Origin: Azolla caroliniana
Taxonomy: Eukaryota > Polypodiophyta
Reading direction: 5' to 3'
DNA length: 64,000 bases
NCBI GenBank assembly: GCA_043228905.1
Contig: JBHGNT010000001.1
Location: 17,112,001-17,176,000 of the forward strand
Both the position numbers and the translations under genes were made by a program. Shown here piece after piece: positions 51,858 through 62,802 of the stretch. Below the pieces are notes generated by a model, which saw nothing but the letters and a program-made list of their open reading frames with translations, was not told where the DNA came from and searched no databases. The first letter of the stretch is position 1. Each line of letters opens with the position of its first letter.

Positions 51858-53172
51858 AGCTCCGTAATGCGCTCTTGGGCCTCTTGTAATTGGGCTTGAG
51901 TCATTTTGACTATTTTCCACTTGTTTTTATTCTTGCTAGCCATATCCTTGGCCCCCACACTCACTCTAGCCAATTCTCGATGTACCTCGACCAGGGCCGC
52001 ATTCAATGGAGGTAGTTCGATGCCCATACGCCGAATTCCCGCATACCGTTGCCTGCCTACCTTGGCTAGTGGCCCTTCATCCTCACTTTCCGCTATTTGT
52101 GTGAGCGCACACTCAATCATCTGTTGTTCTGCGTGCTCCTCCGCCATTCTCTGCGATACTTTAATTTGCTGCGTTGCCAAAAATTCCATGAGTTCATAAG
52201 TTGTTCCAAATTGTAGTAGCACACCGAACTCATGGGTTGTATCTGGGATGTCTGGGTACTTTAGGACTTCGCTTTCCGCTGTGAGTACGCCTTTCCCATG
52301 CTGTGACTGGGTCGTAATGATCGACCGTGGTTCCCGGATTATTTTGAAAGTCATGTTGGGCTCCGTAGCTACGGAACCGTCGACCAAGACGGTCGTGTCT
52401 GTGTCCACGATTGTGTCTTTGACTAGTCCACACCCATCTTTCTTGTCCAGCCTACGTTGTTTCGGCCTCGGGCTTTCCTACCATTGCTCAGCTTCCAGCT
52501 CCTGCGGAGCTTCCTCCCTACTCCCCAGCCGTTCGCGTGCTAGGCTGGGAAGTTTGTGGTTCGTCTTCCCATTCCGTGGTAGCCAACTCCGCTAACCTTC
52601 GTTTCGCGGAACGTGGCGGCGGCGTGGGTTTGCGAGGCTGTGGTGCGGGCAAACCTCGGGGTGGGAATAGTATTGTCAGATATTGTTGTATGATTGGCCT
52701 TAGCTTTTTGCCGCCCTGATACGCGCACATGCCTTCCCGTAACGTTGGTCCCGTAATTACCCCCCAATCGACCGCACGCCCTTCGAAGGTATAAATGATG
52801 ATGCCTGCCTTTTGCTTTGGCATCCCATAGGCATTTACATGCACGCATCCTACCTCCAGCAAGAACTTGGCTATTTCTCGAAAGAAAGGGATCGGGGATT
52901 TCCTTCATCCTGTATGCTTTGGCGGACACCGAATATGCCCCGAAATATCTCTGGAAGGTTTCCACAGGAGGGATGTCGAAATGTTTTTCTCCAAGTGATG
53001 ATAAGTCAAGGTTCTTCCGGATGGTAGTGTTGGTGACTGTGTCTATATTGAGCTTCCTGGCGATTTCCAAGGCTTCAGGGTGAGCAAGTGCCTCGATGAC
53101 TTTGATGTATCCATCTAGTCTCTTTTCAAGGAGCCATCTACTCAAGGCAGCAGAAATAGTGATCGGCATCAT
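51858..53172 (-). pseudogene. Tat-C ORF3, N-terminal part
   Basis: Starts MMPITISAALSRWLLEKRLD at 53172. The first 100 residues align with Tat-1 ORF3: LDGYIKVIEALAHPEA against LDGFLTIMEAPPHKEA, and FQRYFGAYSVSAKAYR against LIRYFGEYSLAGKGYR. After a frameshift near 52870, MPKQKAGIIIYTFEGRAVDW aligns with MPKNRAGMIIATYEG. Then a proline-rich linker, a stop near 52480, and a region (51842-52408) with TYELMEFLATQQIKVSQRMA and QAQLQEAQERITELY, the coiled-coil start. Divergence from Tat-1 is high at DNA level but the order is the same. Confidence 0.8.
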
Positions 53173-53483
53173 AGGTGGTTGAGACTCGTGGGTAGTGGGT
53201 GAGGTTTGTTGGCTATGGCGGATGTAGGTTCTATGGTATGATGGGGAGTAAGGTGAGTGAGGAGAGCAACGAGAGCGAGGAGGGTTAGAGGTTCAAGAGT
53301 GCTTTCTGTATTGTGTAGAAAACCTTTTATTTTCTTCTTTTTGTGGCCTAGGGTTCATTGGTCTATGAGCCATCATGGCGCCTTGTGTTCTTGCTCTAGA
53401 AGTTTGTGCATGCATCAAGTCCTTTTAATAGCATCACTATCTTCTCTTTTCTTTTCTATTTCTCTCTTGTAACAGTTACATAC
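53173..53483 (-). other. Tat-C region upstream of ORF3
   Basis: About 310 bp without a gene. It includes CT/GA-rich sequence like the Tat-1 segment before ORF3 (20400-20480). Confidence 0.5.
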
Positions 53484-53513
53484 TGTTAGGAAACAGGTCC
53501 CTCCGGATGGGAA
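53484..53513 (+). repeat. 30 bp scar identical to the Copia-2 LTR start
   Basis: TGTTAGGAAACAGG...GGATGGGAA, 30 bp identical to 34913-34942, at the exact place where Tat-C pol is missing. It probably marks a Copia-2-family insertion later removed together with pol. Confidence 0.8.
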
Positions 53514-55257
53514 CTAGTTGAAGGAGTTTTTCCACTGTCAGGGTTATTTCGTAGCCTGCCAATGCTTGCCATATGGGTTGGTCCAACATTGGTTGCGGAT
53601 TCCTACCGCATACGCGTCGTATTTGCCGCATTTACTTTTTCTACCCATGCTTGGGCCGCTTTGTGTACCTCATCTTGTGCAGCCCAGTCCACATTCTTTG
53701 TTTGTTGTCGTGTTGTGACCTGTTGAACTTCCGTCGTAATCGTATTTAAAGTTGGTCCTTTGCCCTTGCGCAGTGGACATTGAGTTGCGTAGTGTTCGGG
53801 CTGTTGGCAGACGAAACAATGTACGTTGGACTCTCCTTTCTCTGCAACTTGCAGCGGATTCATATCCCCAAGCGTTGTTGGCTCCTCTTGGTCTTGTTGC
53901 ATTCTCCTGGAATTCCAGGGTGTTTGTGGTTCGTCCCTACATGACTCCTAGCGCCGGTCATCCTCCAAACTTTCGTTGTAACGTCATTATACTGTCGATG
54001 CTTTCCTTGTGAGCAAGGCCCATTGAATCCACCACTCCTGTTCGTCGAACGGTGGTTGTCATAACGACGCCCTCCTTTATTATACCGGTGGTTGCCCCAA
54101 TATTTTGCGTCCTCCGGCTCCTCTTCATCAGAATCATTGTTATCCCAGCGATTACGGTAGTGCTAGTCATCGCGTCGATTTCGATCCGTATAACGGGGTC
54201 GTTCCTCTTGGCGCCTTTGATCATTTCGGCGAGGTGGTCGTTGTGGTTCTACGCATCGTACTGTGGGCGTAGGTTTGTTCAACATATTGTACTCACATTG
54301 CTCGACCGTGTGTGCCTTTCAGTGACAAATTGGGCAGTGAATTCGTATATTGCATTCCACCACGGAATGCCCAAAATTGAGGCAAATCGTGCACTGAATA
54401 GCTTGACGAAAGTGGCGTTCCTCATCCTCGGGCAACACCTATCATAATGAGGACAAACAAAATCCATCCTCCTCTTCGTCCAACTCAAGCTATAATGCTC
54501 GCTCGATGACCATTTCAGTTGTTTCCCCTTTCACACTACGTGTGTTGAGCGTCATCCTGATAGGCCACCGCAGGGTTACCAAAAACGTCTCCCTAACCTC
54601 GTCATCTATCGGGGCCCGTTTTAATTTCCGTCGTAGATTTTGGAAACGTAAGCTAAAGTCCGTGACCGATTCTACTGGCAGCTACTTGATTGTGTAGAAC
54701 TACCCGATGATTTCGCGTTGAGGTACCCTTCAATGAAAAAATCGCAGAAATGCTGACTGCAACTGGTCGAAGGCGTGGATTGCTGGTAGGTCCATTTGGG
54801 AATGCCAAAACGCAGCTCTACCATCCAGATTTAAACCAAACTCTGTCATTTTGGACTGATGTGCTTCCTCTTCTGGAAATCGCTACGCCATGTGATTCGC
54901 ATTCCAAATGTTCAGGAATAGCCGGATGTGGCTTACGGCGTCTGTTTCACCATTAAAGCATGGGTAGGAGAAGGGCATTCCGAATGCTATGGTGGGTAGG
55001 GAAATATCACGGTACTCGTGTGGTGATAGCACTTCCTGCTTGACGTCGCAGTGTTGGGTGAGCGTGGAGTCGACTTTGTAGTCCGGACAGTAATCACTGA
55101 GGCGAGGTTTTTGCCTTGCGCGCTCCTCTGTTTGGCGTGTGATGGACCTTGTGAGTGGTCAGACTTGTCGGGTAGGTTCTCTGGGTCGTCTATGGCTAGT
55201 CATCCATCCCTTGTTGTTCATCTGCGAAAAATCATAGATCACCAGGCGTGCCAAACG
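53514..55257 (-). pseudogene. Tat-C gag
   Basis: From left to right on plus (C- to N-terminal): a stretch with EVQQVTTRQQTKNVDWAAQ (matches EVADVQQVTTRSKGIAKEW of Tat-1); zinc knuckle CFVCQQPEHYATQC (53603-53902); an Arg/Asp-rich basic segment (53958-54260); two degraded knuckles around 54290-54400 (ICLNFGHSVVEC, CPIC-stop-KAHTVEQC); and a heavily mutated capsid up to about 55000. The three-knuckle order equals Tat-1 Gag. It ends at LTR-like sequence at 55258; TTTGGCACGCCTGGTGATC on minus is a candidate primer site. Confidence 0.75.
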
Positions 55258-55373
55258 TGTTACCGATTAGGAACACTATCTACGCTCAGTCCTTCGAGGT
55301 AGACCTCAAGGTGATCGTGTTACAAGGAATGGAACTGTCTTCGCGTAAGGAGTAATGGGATACCACCTCGTAT
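55258..55373 (-). repeat. Tat-C 5' LTR remnant
   Basis: TGTTACCGATTAGGAACAC... matches the first 115 bp of 41147-41620 on plus; the rest is deleted where Copia-D resumes. Confidence 0.8.
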
Positions 55374-55570
55374 CCACTAAAGCAATTTCTCCAACATGCA
55401 CAATCGGGTGAGGGGCGTCGTCTCTGGTTTCGATGATTCTCGGTTGTTCGGGTTTCTCCAAAAATGAGAACCACTCTTTGTGGCTCGTCATATGGTTTGA
55501 TTCTCCGGAATCAACATATCATACTTCCTCCGATCCAGAAGTGGTCTTCTTCATCGAGTTCGCCTTGTGC
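55374..55570 (-). pseudogene. Copia-D protease
   Basis: On minus: a VDSGESNHM-type motif with MTSHKEWFSFLEKPEQPRII following at 55306-55491, then HPIVHVGEIAL. It equals the Copia-O protease at 1530-1660. Upstream GAG-pre-integrase and integrase are missing. Confidence 0.78.
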
Positions 55571-56618
55571 TTCATCACGAAGGTTGTCCCTTTTTCGGTC
55601 TTCCCAGTTCCGGATCCTTTTGATCCTTTTGCGTAGTGCGAGCTTTGCCAGTTTCCCTGTCCAGTCTTGCCGGATCCGGATTTATCCGAATCGGCGCGCT
55701 TCTTCTAGCACTCGCTTTCTCTATGGAATTTCTTGCCACATTACCATCATTCTGTGTCGGCCTTTCCTTTCTGGTTTCCAGCACTAGCATGACCCCCCCT
55801 ACTTGTGGAGGGTCCAAAACTATTATCGGCACTGTCTCAGTGCCTTCGGTTCTGGTCTTGCCGGCCACCTCCATTGCGTGCCGACCCACCTTGTCCTCCA
55901 CGCCCATGGGGTCGATCCGCCTCCATGTACAACATCTGAATGTCCGATTGAGTGGTCCTCGACCCACTCGCGTGGTATTCTTTGACCATCAACATTGATT
56001 GTAAGTCGAAGAAGGACGGTGGTTTCTCCCAGATGCAAATTACCATCCGGATTGGCCCGTACCATTGTGCTAGACCACGGAGACAAATCTAAACCATCTC
56101 ATCTTTGTCCATCATCACATTGATGGACCTTAGCTCGTCACAAATCTCCTTTATCTTAGTGGTGTAGTCTGTAACCGACATATCTCTTTCCCAGATGTTG
56201 TTCAGCTCCTGTCGAAGCTACAACTTACGGGTTGTGGTACTTGCAGTGAAAATCTTTCGAAGATTTTCCTAGGCCTCCCTTGGCGTTTTGCAACCTTGAT
56301 GTAGTCGAGCATCTGATCGTGCACACCGGACGCGAGGCAATATAATACTCAGCTCGCTCCTTGCTCCCATGCCAGGAAGTCTTTGTGTGCCGGCTCCAAT
56401 GCTACCTCGTTGGTTCCTTCCACATAGCTCCAATATCCATGCCCCAACAGGTATTGGTGCATTTTATATGACCAGGACGTGCAGTTGCTCCAGTCAAGCT
56501 TCTCTATGGGAAGTGAACTCACCATACCTCTGTCCATATCATTCTCTTTCTGTCCTGACCATGTATTAGCGTTTGTCTTTGAAAGCGTTTGTCGGCTACA
56601 GAGGTTCTCAACCGTCGC
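55571..56618 (-). pseudogene. Copia-D gag
   Basis: Zinc knuckle WYCGKKFHRESEC (about 55700-55745), capsid pieces FFDLQSMLMVKEYHASGSRT (55837-56046) and an N-terminal part MVSSLPIEKLDWSNCTSWSY, KMHQYLLGHGYWSYVEGTNE (56349-56537). Frameshifts lie near 56050 and 56230. Same family as Copia-O. Confidence 0.83.
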
Positions 56619-56630
56619 GCTTTGATACCA
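56619..56630 (-). other. Copia-D primer-binding site, one mismatch
   Basis: On minus TGGTATCAAAGC: initiator tRNA-Met type with G to A at one position. Confidence 0.8.
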
Positions 56631-56998
56631 TATGAAAGTTAGTGTGCGGAAGCTTATGCAAAACCGGCTCTACCAGATAGTAACAGTAAAGAGAAGAAGG
56701 TTTAATGGAAGCTTAACACAGAGAATAAGCATACATAGGAGAGATAGAGAGAGAGAGAGCAGAACATTAAAAATCTATTCAAAATAATACGGAGAGCACT
56801 TTAATACAAGTCCATAAAGGACTGACAAAATTATTGATAGCCAATTCAATACTCACATGAGCGACTATCACTGAATCCCAAAAATATGCCTACATACTCG
56901 GCTAAATCAGTAGGCCTCTAACGGCCTACCAGTTTCAATCCGATCCGGCTCTGGCTTGTTCAGCCAATCCGGATCCAGTTGAGCTTGCTCGCTCAACA
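56631..56998 (-). repeat. Copia-D 5' LTR
   Basis: 368 bp from TATGAAAGTTAG (the expected TG is TA) to GCTCAACA. It shares GATCCGGCT and CTTGCTCGCTCAACA with Copia-O LTR. A GA microsatellite lies at 56738-56760. It lies inside the LTR of Tat-C'. Confidence 0.78.
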
Positions 56999-57404
56999 CT
57001 AATCATAGAGCCTATGGAGATTTGAAGGATGGCTACAACCGACGCCTTATGTAATAGCGTGCCCTGCGTATGGGACTCGACATAGGAATGAACTCAACAC
57101 GAACAGAGATAAGAATTAGGAGAGCACAACAAGTTAGGCAAACAGAGACTATATTCCAGAGATTGAATACAAAATTATCGTTCCCTATTACAAGTTTTCC
57201 ATGCCCTTTATATACAGGATCATGGTCAGTTATGCATGGCACGTGAACCATTACACGCATTCATAATTCTTTGGCTTATATTATAGCTGCTACTACTCCC
57301 TTATTATAACGTTATGGCCCCACTCGTCTACTTCGCATGTTGTAACTGTACGTTTTGTCTTACCTTGTTGACTCTTCCCACTTAACCATCCAAAGCGGCC
57401 AACA
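56999..57404 (-). repeat. Tat-C' 3' LTR, cut by Copia-D
   Basis: Ends on plus at AAAGCGGCCAACA; on minus it starts TGTTGGCCGC after the conserved pre-LTR motif. TATA box on minus TATATAAAGGGC (about 57211-57222). It resembles the Tat-C LTR in order (GGCACGTGAACC, TTACACGCATTC against CGCGTGAACCGTTACATGTG). Confidence 0.7.
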
Positions 57405-57690
57405 CATGGCACACCTGTGGGACAATGCCTTCACGTCGAACCCATAGAAGACCTTCATTCATCATCGAAGATGTCCAAGATGTTTGGTCCCGGACGGTTC
57501 GGTTTTGCGGAAACTACGGGGGGTGCCGTGGTCTTCGTCGTAAGCGTGGCTTCGAGGGTACCACTAGGCACGGTTGTCTCCACTTCAGGGGGGGAGGGGG
57601 CACTGTGCACCGTTGATTCTGGTACGGGCAGGACGATGGGTTCTGTTGATTTCGGTTCCGCCTCTCGTGTCTATGCTTCTTGTTCCACAA
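57405..57690 (-). pseudogene. Tat-C' pre-LTR motif and ORF3 tail
   Basis: The pre-LTR motif (57405-57443; ATTGTCCCACAGG, GTGCCATG on minus) follows an ORF3 C-terminus, GPNILDIFDDE and stop at about 57455, preceded by a Pro/Glu/Thr-rich tail. It aligns with EPNIRDILEEE of Tat-C and SILDNLGEQ of Tat-1. At about 57690 it joins Copia-F RNase H; the rest of the element is gone. Confidence 0.7.
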
Positions 57691-58300
57691 ACTTGTCGGA
57701 TCCGAGTGGCTTGGTGAGGATGTCGGCAATCTGCCGATTGGTGCAAACATACCGGAGTTCAACTTCACACGGGATTGCATGCTACTAAGGTTGTCACAAT
57801 AGATCGGATCGGAGTCGGTACTTTGATATGGAGCTCTTGCAGCACTCGTCAAAGCCATATGGCTTCACAGGTCGCAATGGTAGCTCCTCGGTACTCAGCC
57901 TTAGTGCTCAACTGAGCCACTGTCGGTTGCTTCTTGCTATTCCACGCAACATCTGCGATCCCAAGAGAAAACATGAACCCGAATGTTGACCGACAATCCG
58001 ACGCATCACCGGCCTAGTCGGCATTAGTATAGCCGACAGTTGTTCAACTATACCATGTCGGTACAATAGTCCCCGATCATTTGTGCCGCTCATAGATCAT
58101 TGTAGTCTATGCACACACTAAAAGTGCTTGACTGTCATGTTAGTCGGTTGGCTATAGGGTCGGAAGGTTGGAATCAGACAGGTGTGAAAGGGTCGAAGTT
58201 GACAATGTTTGGAAGTATAGAAGAGTCGGAGCCAAATCGACATAGCAGATCGATGAGTCAGCAATATTTATTTTTTCCAAGTAGTAAAAATATATATTAG
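57691..58300 (-). pseudogene. Copia-F RNase H
   Basis: On minus: GDASDCRSTFGFMFSLGIAD, VAWNSKKQPTVAQLSTKAEY, WLCRVLQELHIKVPTP-like text (57780-58040), and ADILTKPLGSDKFVE as pol end near 57700. Stops and frameshifts are many. YTNADWAGD has TAG for Trp near 58015. Confidence 0.8.
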
Positions 58301-59261
58301 AATTAGTTAGATAGTTTTGTAATAGTTCTTGCCGAATATAGGTAGGTGTAAGCTTGGAAAGAGAGTTTCGATTTCACCTATAAAAAGGTGATAGTTAAGT
58401 ATATGAGGCTTCTCGTTGTAGGCTGTTACGGAGTTAGGACGTAACTTTAGATTCCGGTCAAGGGGTATCGAGACCAGTTGGGAATTGGTCATGCCGAACT
58501 TGAACAGCATATTCAATACATAGTGTCGCTAAGAAAACAATATGACATCGGGGGTGTGGATCACTTCGATCCCAAGGAAATACTGAAGGTCCCCTAGGTC
58601 CTTCATCTCAAATGCTTCTGACAGTTGGGACTTGACTCAACCGATTGCAACTAGGTTGGGTCCAGTGATGACCAAGTTGTCGACATATAGTAGGATGCAT
58701 ACCGAACCTTTCGAACCTTTCCTGATGAACAATGATGAGTCGGATTTAAAGGTTGCAATCCCCATTTTTCGCAATCGGTGCATGATCTTCGAGTTCCAAG
58801 CATGGGAGGCTTGCTTCAAGCCGTAAAGTGACTTCTTGAGTCGGCACACTGCCGACTTGTTCATCTCAGACTGAAATCCAGGGTGTTGGATCATGTATAA
58901 TTGTTCTTCAAGGTCTCCTTGAAGAAATGTATTCTTCACATCCATTTGGTGGAGATGCCACCCCCCCATCGTTGTGACTGCCAATACCACACGAACCATC
59001 GTCATCTTCGCTACTAGAGCGAAGGTCTCCTCATATTCGATTCCGTGGGTCTATGCATATCCCTTGGCCACTAATCAGGCCTTGTACCGGTTGACCAAAC
59101 CATCGACATTATAATTTACCTTCTATACCCATTTGCAGCCGATCGTTTTGCAATGTTAGGGAGGTTCAACCAAGTCCCAAATATTGTTAGCAGTGAGTGC
59201 TCACATTTCTTCCTCCATAACAATACGCCAGTTCGCGTCCTTTGCTGCTTCTGCATTGTTG
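58301..59261 (-). pseudogene. Copia-F reverse transcriptase
   Basis: 58637-59005: LHQMDVKNTFLQGDLEEQLY, AVCRLKKSLYGLKQASHAWN and active site LLYVDNLVITG, where YVDD has become YVDN. 58307-58516 holds the thumb region (MLFKFGMTNSQLVSIPLD). The N-terminal part at 59010-59250 matches 1-300 of the window (KTIGCKWV, NRYKA). Inactive. Confidence 0.83.
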
Positions 59262-60071
59262 TGTCAAGGCATGTCGCATATAAGAGCTTGGCGTGTCCGA
59301 GCGGAGCCGCTGGAGTTCTGAACCAGGAGAGTGGAAATAAGAAGATGAAAGAGAAGGGTGGGAAGTCGAGCCGGAAGTATCTTAATAGTCACGAGTGGTT
59401 TGCAGCCCTACCCGTGAAGACAAAAAACCTTATATCGTTCCACCTACGTAACCAAATTAAGTTTGCAAACACATATTCGAAAGCCCTCTGGAAGATCTTT
59501 CCAATGAGCTATAGAACGTCGAAAATAGACTTGAGAATTGAGAATTATAAGGAAAATACCATACAGCGCTACTCCTCAAACGCAGATGAAGAAGAAATGC
59601 CAAAATAGGAAATTTACTATTTCTTGGAGAGAAAAACCCTTTACAAAATAGGATTCTTTGATTGTTTTTCCCTCCTCCATGACAATAATCCTCCCCTCTT
59701 ATACTAAATCAATGTCATTACATGTAGGCCACATGGCACACACCTTGAGAAGCTTGTGCATGTGCACGATATAAAGCATGTGGGCCATGTGGCACACATG
59801 TAGAGAAACTTTGCATGTGCGTTATATGGTACACATGAAATACATTACATGGTATTGACTACACAACATTTGTTCCAAAATAATCCAAATAAATCCCTAA
59901 GAACAATAATACTAAAGAACTTTGAGTCTAGAATGTAAATCAACTCCAATGAGTTGAATCAGGTGGATCTCCAAGGAGTGATGGGTCACCGAACCAAGTC
60001 GAGATGCGTGGTTGTAGTTGCGGCTAGTGTGGAATCGTGGTGGCACCAATCGGTCGTATCCCTTTACGACA
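59262..60071 (+). repeat. Unassigned insertion in Copia-F, possibly a solo LTR
   Basis: Copia-F homology breaks at about 59262 and resumes at about 60072. The inserted 810 bp start TGTCAAGGCATG and end CTTTACGACA, close to the gypsy-K-type termini, with GGCACCAATCGGTCG-like text near the end and a TATA-like GATATAAAGC (about 59770). No target duplication is clear. It contains the open stretch listed next. Confidence 0.45.
59310..59608 (+). other. Unrecognised open stretch inside the insertion
   Basis: An ORF from 59153 to 59608; its last 90 or so residues (KKMKEKGGKSSRKYLNSHEW, FAALPVKTKNLISFHLRNQI, LWKIFPMSYRTSKIDLRIEN) look protein-like and do not match any other part of this window. The N-terminal 45 residues are antisense Copia sequence, so the true start is unknown. 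An organellar or host exon origin is possible. I do not recognise it. Confidence 0.35.
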
Positions 60072-60610
60072 GTGTAGCTCTCTGGCTCACGCACTTCCAC
60101 CACCTTTGTCATGTATGCATAATGGTGCACCATGTACTCGTTATATCCATACCACATCACGGGGTTCTTCTGGCAGGTAAATCGGCGCAACTTGTAATTC
60201 GCCGATTTTAGGGCCCTGTTGGCCAACTCAGACTTCATTTCCGAAAGCCCGTCTTCCTTCTTTCCGGTGTTGGATTCGCTCTAATCCGACTCTTCCTTGT
60301 ATGTGCCATATTCTAACATTTTCTTCTTCCCTTTATCTTTGCACATAAATTGTCTCCTCGGTTCCTTGCACGGGGATTGCACAACCAAGTCTCCACTACT
60401 CGCCAGCTCATCATCCGATTGGTTGCTCCGACTCAGTCTCTCATTCAGCCGTCTTAGCCAGAATGAGATCAGAGTCTCATCTAGAGTGCCAATATCTTCT
60501 TCTTCTTCCCGAATCATTTGGGGTTCACTGTCCTCATCTTCAGTGATCGCGTGGTCGGAGTTTTCAAGAGGCGGTAAGGAGTACCATGATGCCGACTCAT
60601 CCAATTCGAC
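60072..60610 (-). pseudogene. Copia-F RT edge and pol linker
   Basis: On minus: VMWYGYNEYMVHHYAYMTKV and KKVVEVREPESY-type text (matches 300-380), then an acidic linker DESASWYSLPPLENSDHAIT, EDEDSEPQMIREEEEDIGTL (60281-60604). Frameshift near 60285. Confidence 0.78.
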
Positions 60611-61407
60611 ATCTCAGCTCACTCTTACTTGCTTGGTCTGGGGGTTGTCGCACTTGTACCCTTTTTGCTCATATGAGTACCCGACCAATATGCACTTCTC
60701 TGACTTTGCGTCCAGCTTCCTCCTCTTCTCATCTGGCACATGTACATACGCAATGTTGTCGAATACCCTCTAGTGTCTCAAGTTCATCTTTCGCCCAAAA
60801 TATAGCTCGTGTGCTGACACCTTTTTCCTGATCCGATTTTGGATGTAGACCGCGGTTCGGACCGCTTCGGCCTAGTAGAATTTGGGCATGCTCTTCTCCT
60901 CCAGCATTGCCCTTGCCGCTTCCACAATTGACCGATTCTTCCTTTCGGCTATGTCATTCTGCTCTGGAGTATATCTACAACTAAACTCTCTCTGAATTCC
61001 CATTTGCCATAGATAATAGTTGAACTGGATGGACAAGTACTCTTTTCCACCATCCGACTGCAAGCACTTGATCTTTTGCTCTATTTCCCATTCGACAAGA
61101 CTTTGTAGATTCCGGAATCAGTCGAAGACTTAGCTTTTCTTCTCAATGAGATAGATCCATGTGTGCCAGTTTTAGTCATTGATGAAGGAGACGAAATATC
61201 AACTCCCACCTAGGCTCACATTCTGTGCCGATCCCCATACATCCGAATCTATCAAGTCGAGCTTGTTCTAGCCACTAAATTTCAGCAATTTGAATACCAC
61301 TTGTTTTGATTGTAGATCTTGAAGCCTTTGGTAGTTATAGTGGTCAATCTGCTTGTGCCATAAGTCGATGTCTGACTCAACATTTTGTCCCTTCGCGAAC
61401 AGTACGG
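60611..61407 (-). pseudogene. Copia-F integrase and pre-integrase region
   Basis: 60872-61063: LQSDGGKEYLSIQFNYYLWQ, TPEQNDIAERKNRSIVEAAR, with the catalytic Asp and Glu both kept. Upstream text at 61064-61407 gives SLSRLVEWEI, NVSLGGS, IDSDVWGSAQ and the HKQIDHYN region. Several stops. It is cut at 61407 by the LTR of element G; protease and gag are missing. Confidence 0.82.
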
Positions 61408-62136
61408 TGTCGCGGAAATCCACGTGTGCATGTCGGATAGAACGGGACCACGGGGGTCTTGCACTAGGGAGTAAGAGGAGGGACAGAAACTTGGGAGTTC
61501 AACCAAGAAGGAATAGAAAGATTAAGATTTGAGAGATTAAGATTCAAGAGAATAAGATCTAAACAAGACAAGATACATTATGGATAGCACCACACCAATT
61601 ACAACCATGGTCGTGTACGCTGAATGTTAACCCTCTAAATGAAACCCTAACCGGATAGGGGAAAAGAAGAAGAAGACGAATGAAACCCCTAAAACGAGAT
61701 CCTAAAACCCAAAATTCCGAAACCCTAATGGCAACCCAAAGAAACCCAAAAAAGTAGAAGCCCCTCAAAAGTGACCCCTCACTCCCTTTTATAGTAATAA
61801 GGGGTGAGGCACATTACAAAAAGGAGTGGTCAAATCCCCTTTCTTTCAAAGGAGAGTATTTGACCTCGATCTTAGGAGGTGAGATTGATGGGTCTTAACT
61901 CCCTCTCCCCTCCTCGACATACTCAATGCCCACTACTCCCTACACCCAGACTTCATGTGCCTCCCTCTAGTCTACAAAGTGCACATCACCTTTATACCTT
62001 TACATCTTACTTTTCCTCCTTACATTTGTCTATTATTCCTATGTTACAATTTTCTTAAGTTCACGTGCAATGTTGCACATCTTGTTTTATTCCACCCACT
62101 CGGGTTTTCTTACCAAGGCCGAAAATCCTCACGACA
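61408..62136 (-). repeat. LTR of element G (gypsy-K-like)
   Basis: 729 bp, on plus TGTCGCGGAAATCC...ATCCTCACGACA, i.e. inverted TGTCGYG termini as in gypsy-K. On minus the LTR starts TGTCGTGAGGATTTTCGGCC, like 37576. TATA box on minus CTATAAAAGGGAG (about 61784-61796). Confidence 0.7.
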
Positions 62137-62465
62137 TCCACCCCCACCAAACCGCACATCCACCGGTATGTGCCAAGAAAGGAGAAGAGGTGAGATTCTC
62201 GAAAATAGTGATCAACCGGTTTCTGCCGTGTTTTCGTTCTCTTTGATCGACTTCGTCCTCCATTTCGAGCACACCCATCCCTTCCACACGAACCATCGTA
62301 GCCTCTCGAGTCGCCATGTCAGCCACACGTCCTCGAACAGTCGGCTCCATCCGATCCGCTATATCCGACGCTTGCACCTTCTTCCCCGATTAGTACTCCC
62401 GAACAACTGTGCCGATCCGTTCACTCTTCCTTTGTTTGCCACTTATGTCCTCTAGATGCACTCCC
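62129..62465 (-). pseudogene. Element G pol end
   Basis: A minus-strand open stretch ending VWWGWMS and stop, the stop lying within the first bases of the LTR, as in H (RGWVS). The preceding text (MEPTVRGRVADMATREATMV) is basic/acidic and unassigned. A GGTGGGGGTGGA polypurine tract borders the LTR. The sequence is cut near 62465 where H LTR begins. Confidence 0.55.
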
Positions 62466-62802
62466 GGTTACTCCGATCACATGGCGGATTCCGCCCCTCG
62501 CGTTGTCGGGGTAGTTGTGGTTCGTGCGGCGAAGTTGCAGGGACTAAGGTTAAGGGGAGTTGAAGGAACTTTTATAAGGCTTGCGCTCAAATGTTAGGAA
62601 GATAAAGGATATGAAGAATAATAGTTTAAAGTAATATGTGTGAGAGTGAGACTAGAATAGATAAAAGATAGAGGCAATGTATGATTCAAGACGCAAGATA
62701 GAGACAAAGTATGATTTAAGACAAAAAAGTATATGATATGTATTACGAATACAAGATTTTACCAACTTTACAATGTTTGGTAGCAAGATGAACCCTTTCT
62801 CT

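Larger units (their letters stand above)
41147..55373 (-). mobile_element. Tat-C: Tat-like element lacking pol, host of gypsy-B
   Basis: Minus strand. 3' LTR 41147-41620; ORF3 in two parts (41668-42850 and 51858-53172) split by gypsy-B; gag at about 53520-55230; and a truncated 5' LTR (55258-55373). No RT, RNase H or integrase is found between gag and ORF3, so pol is deleted. At the deletion point are 30 bp identical to the Copia-2 LTR start. It is inserted in Copia-D. Confidence 0.8.

Noticed and set aside
53257-53718. Possible host gene exons between Tat-C gag and ORF3
   Set aside because: Both flanks belong to Tat-C and the middle is CT-rich leader plus the Copia-2 scar; no coding signal.
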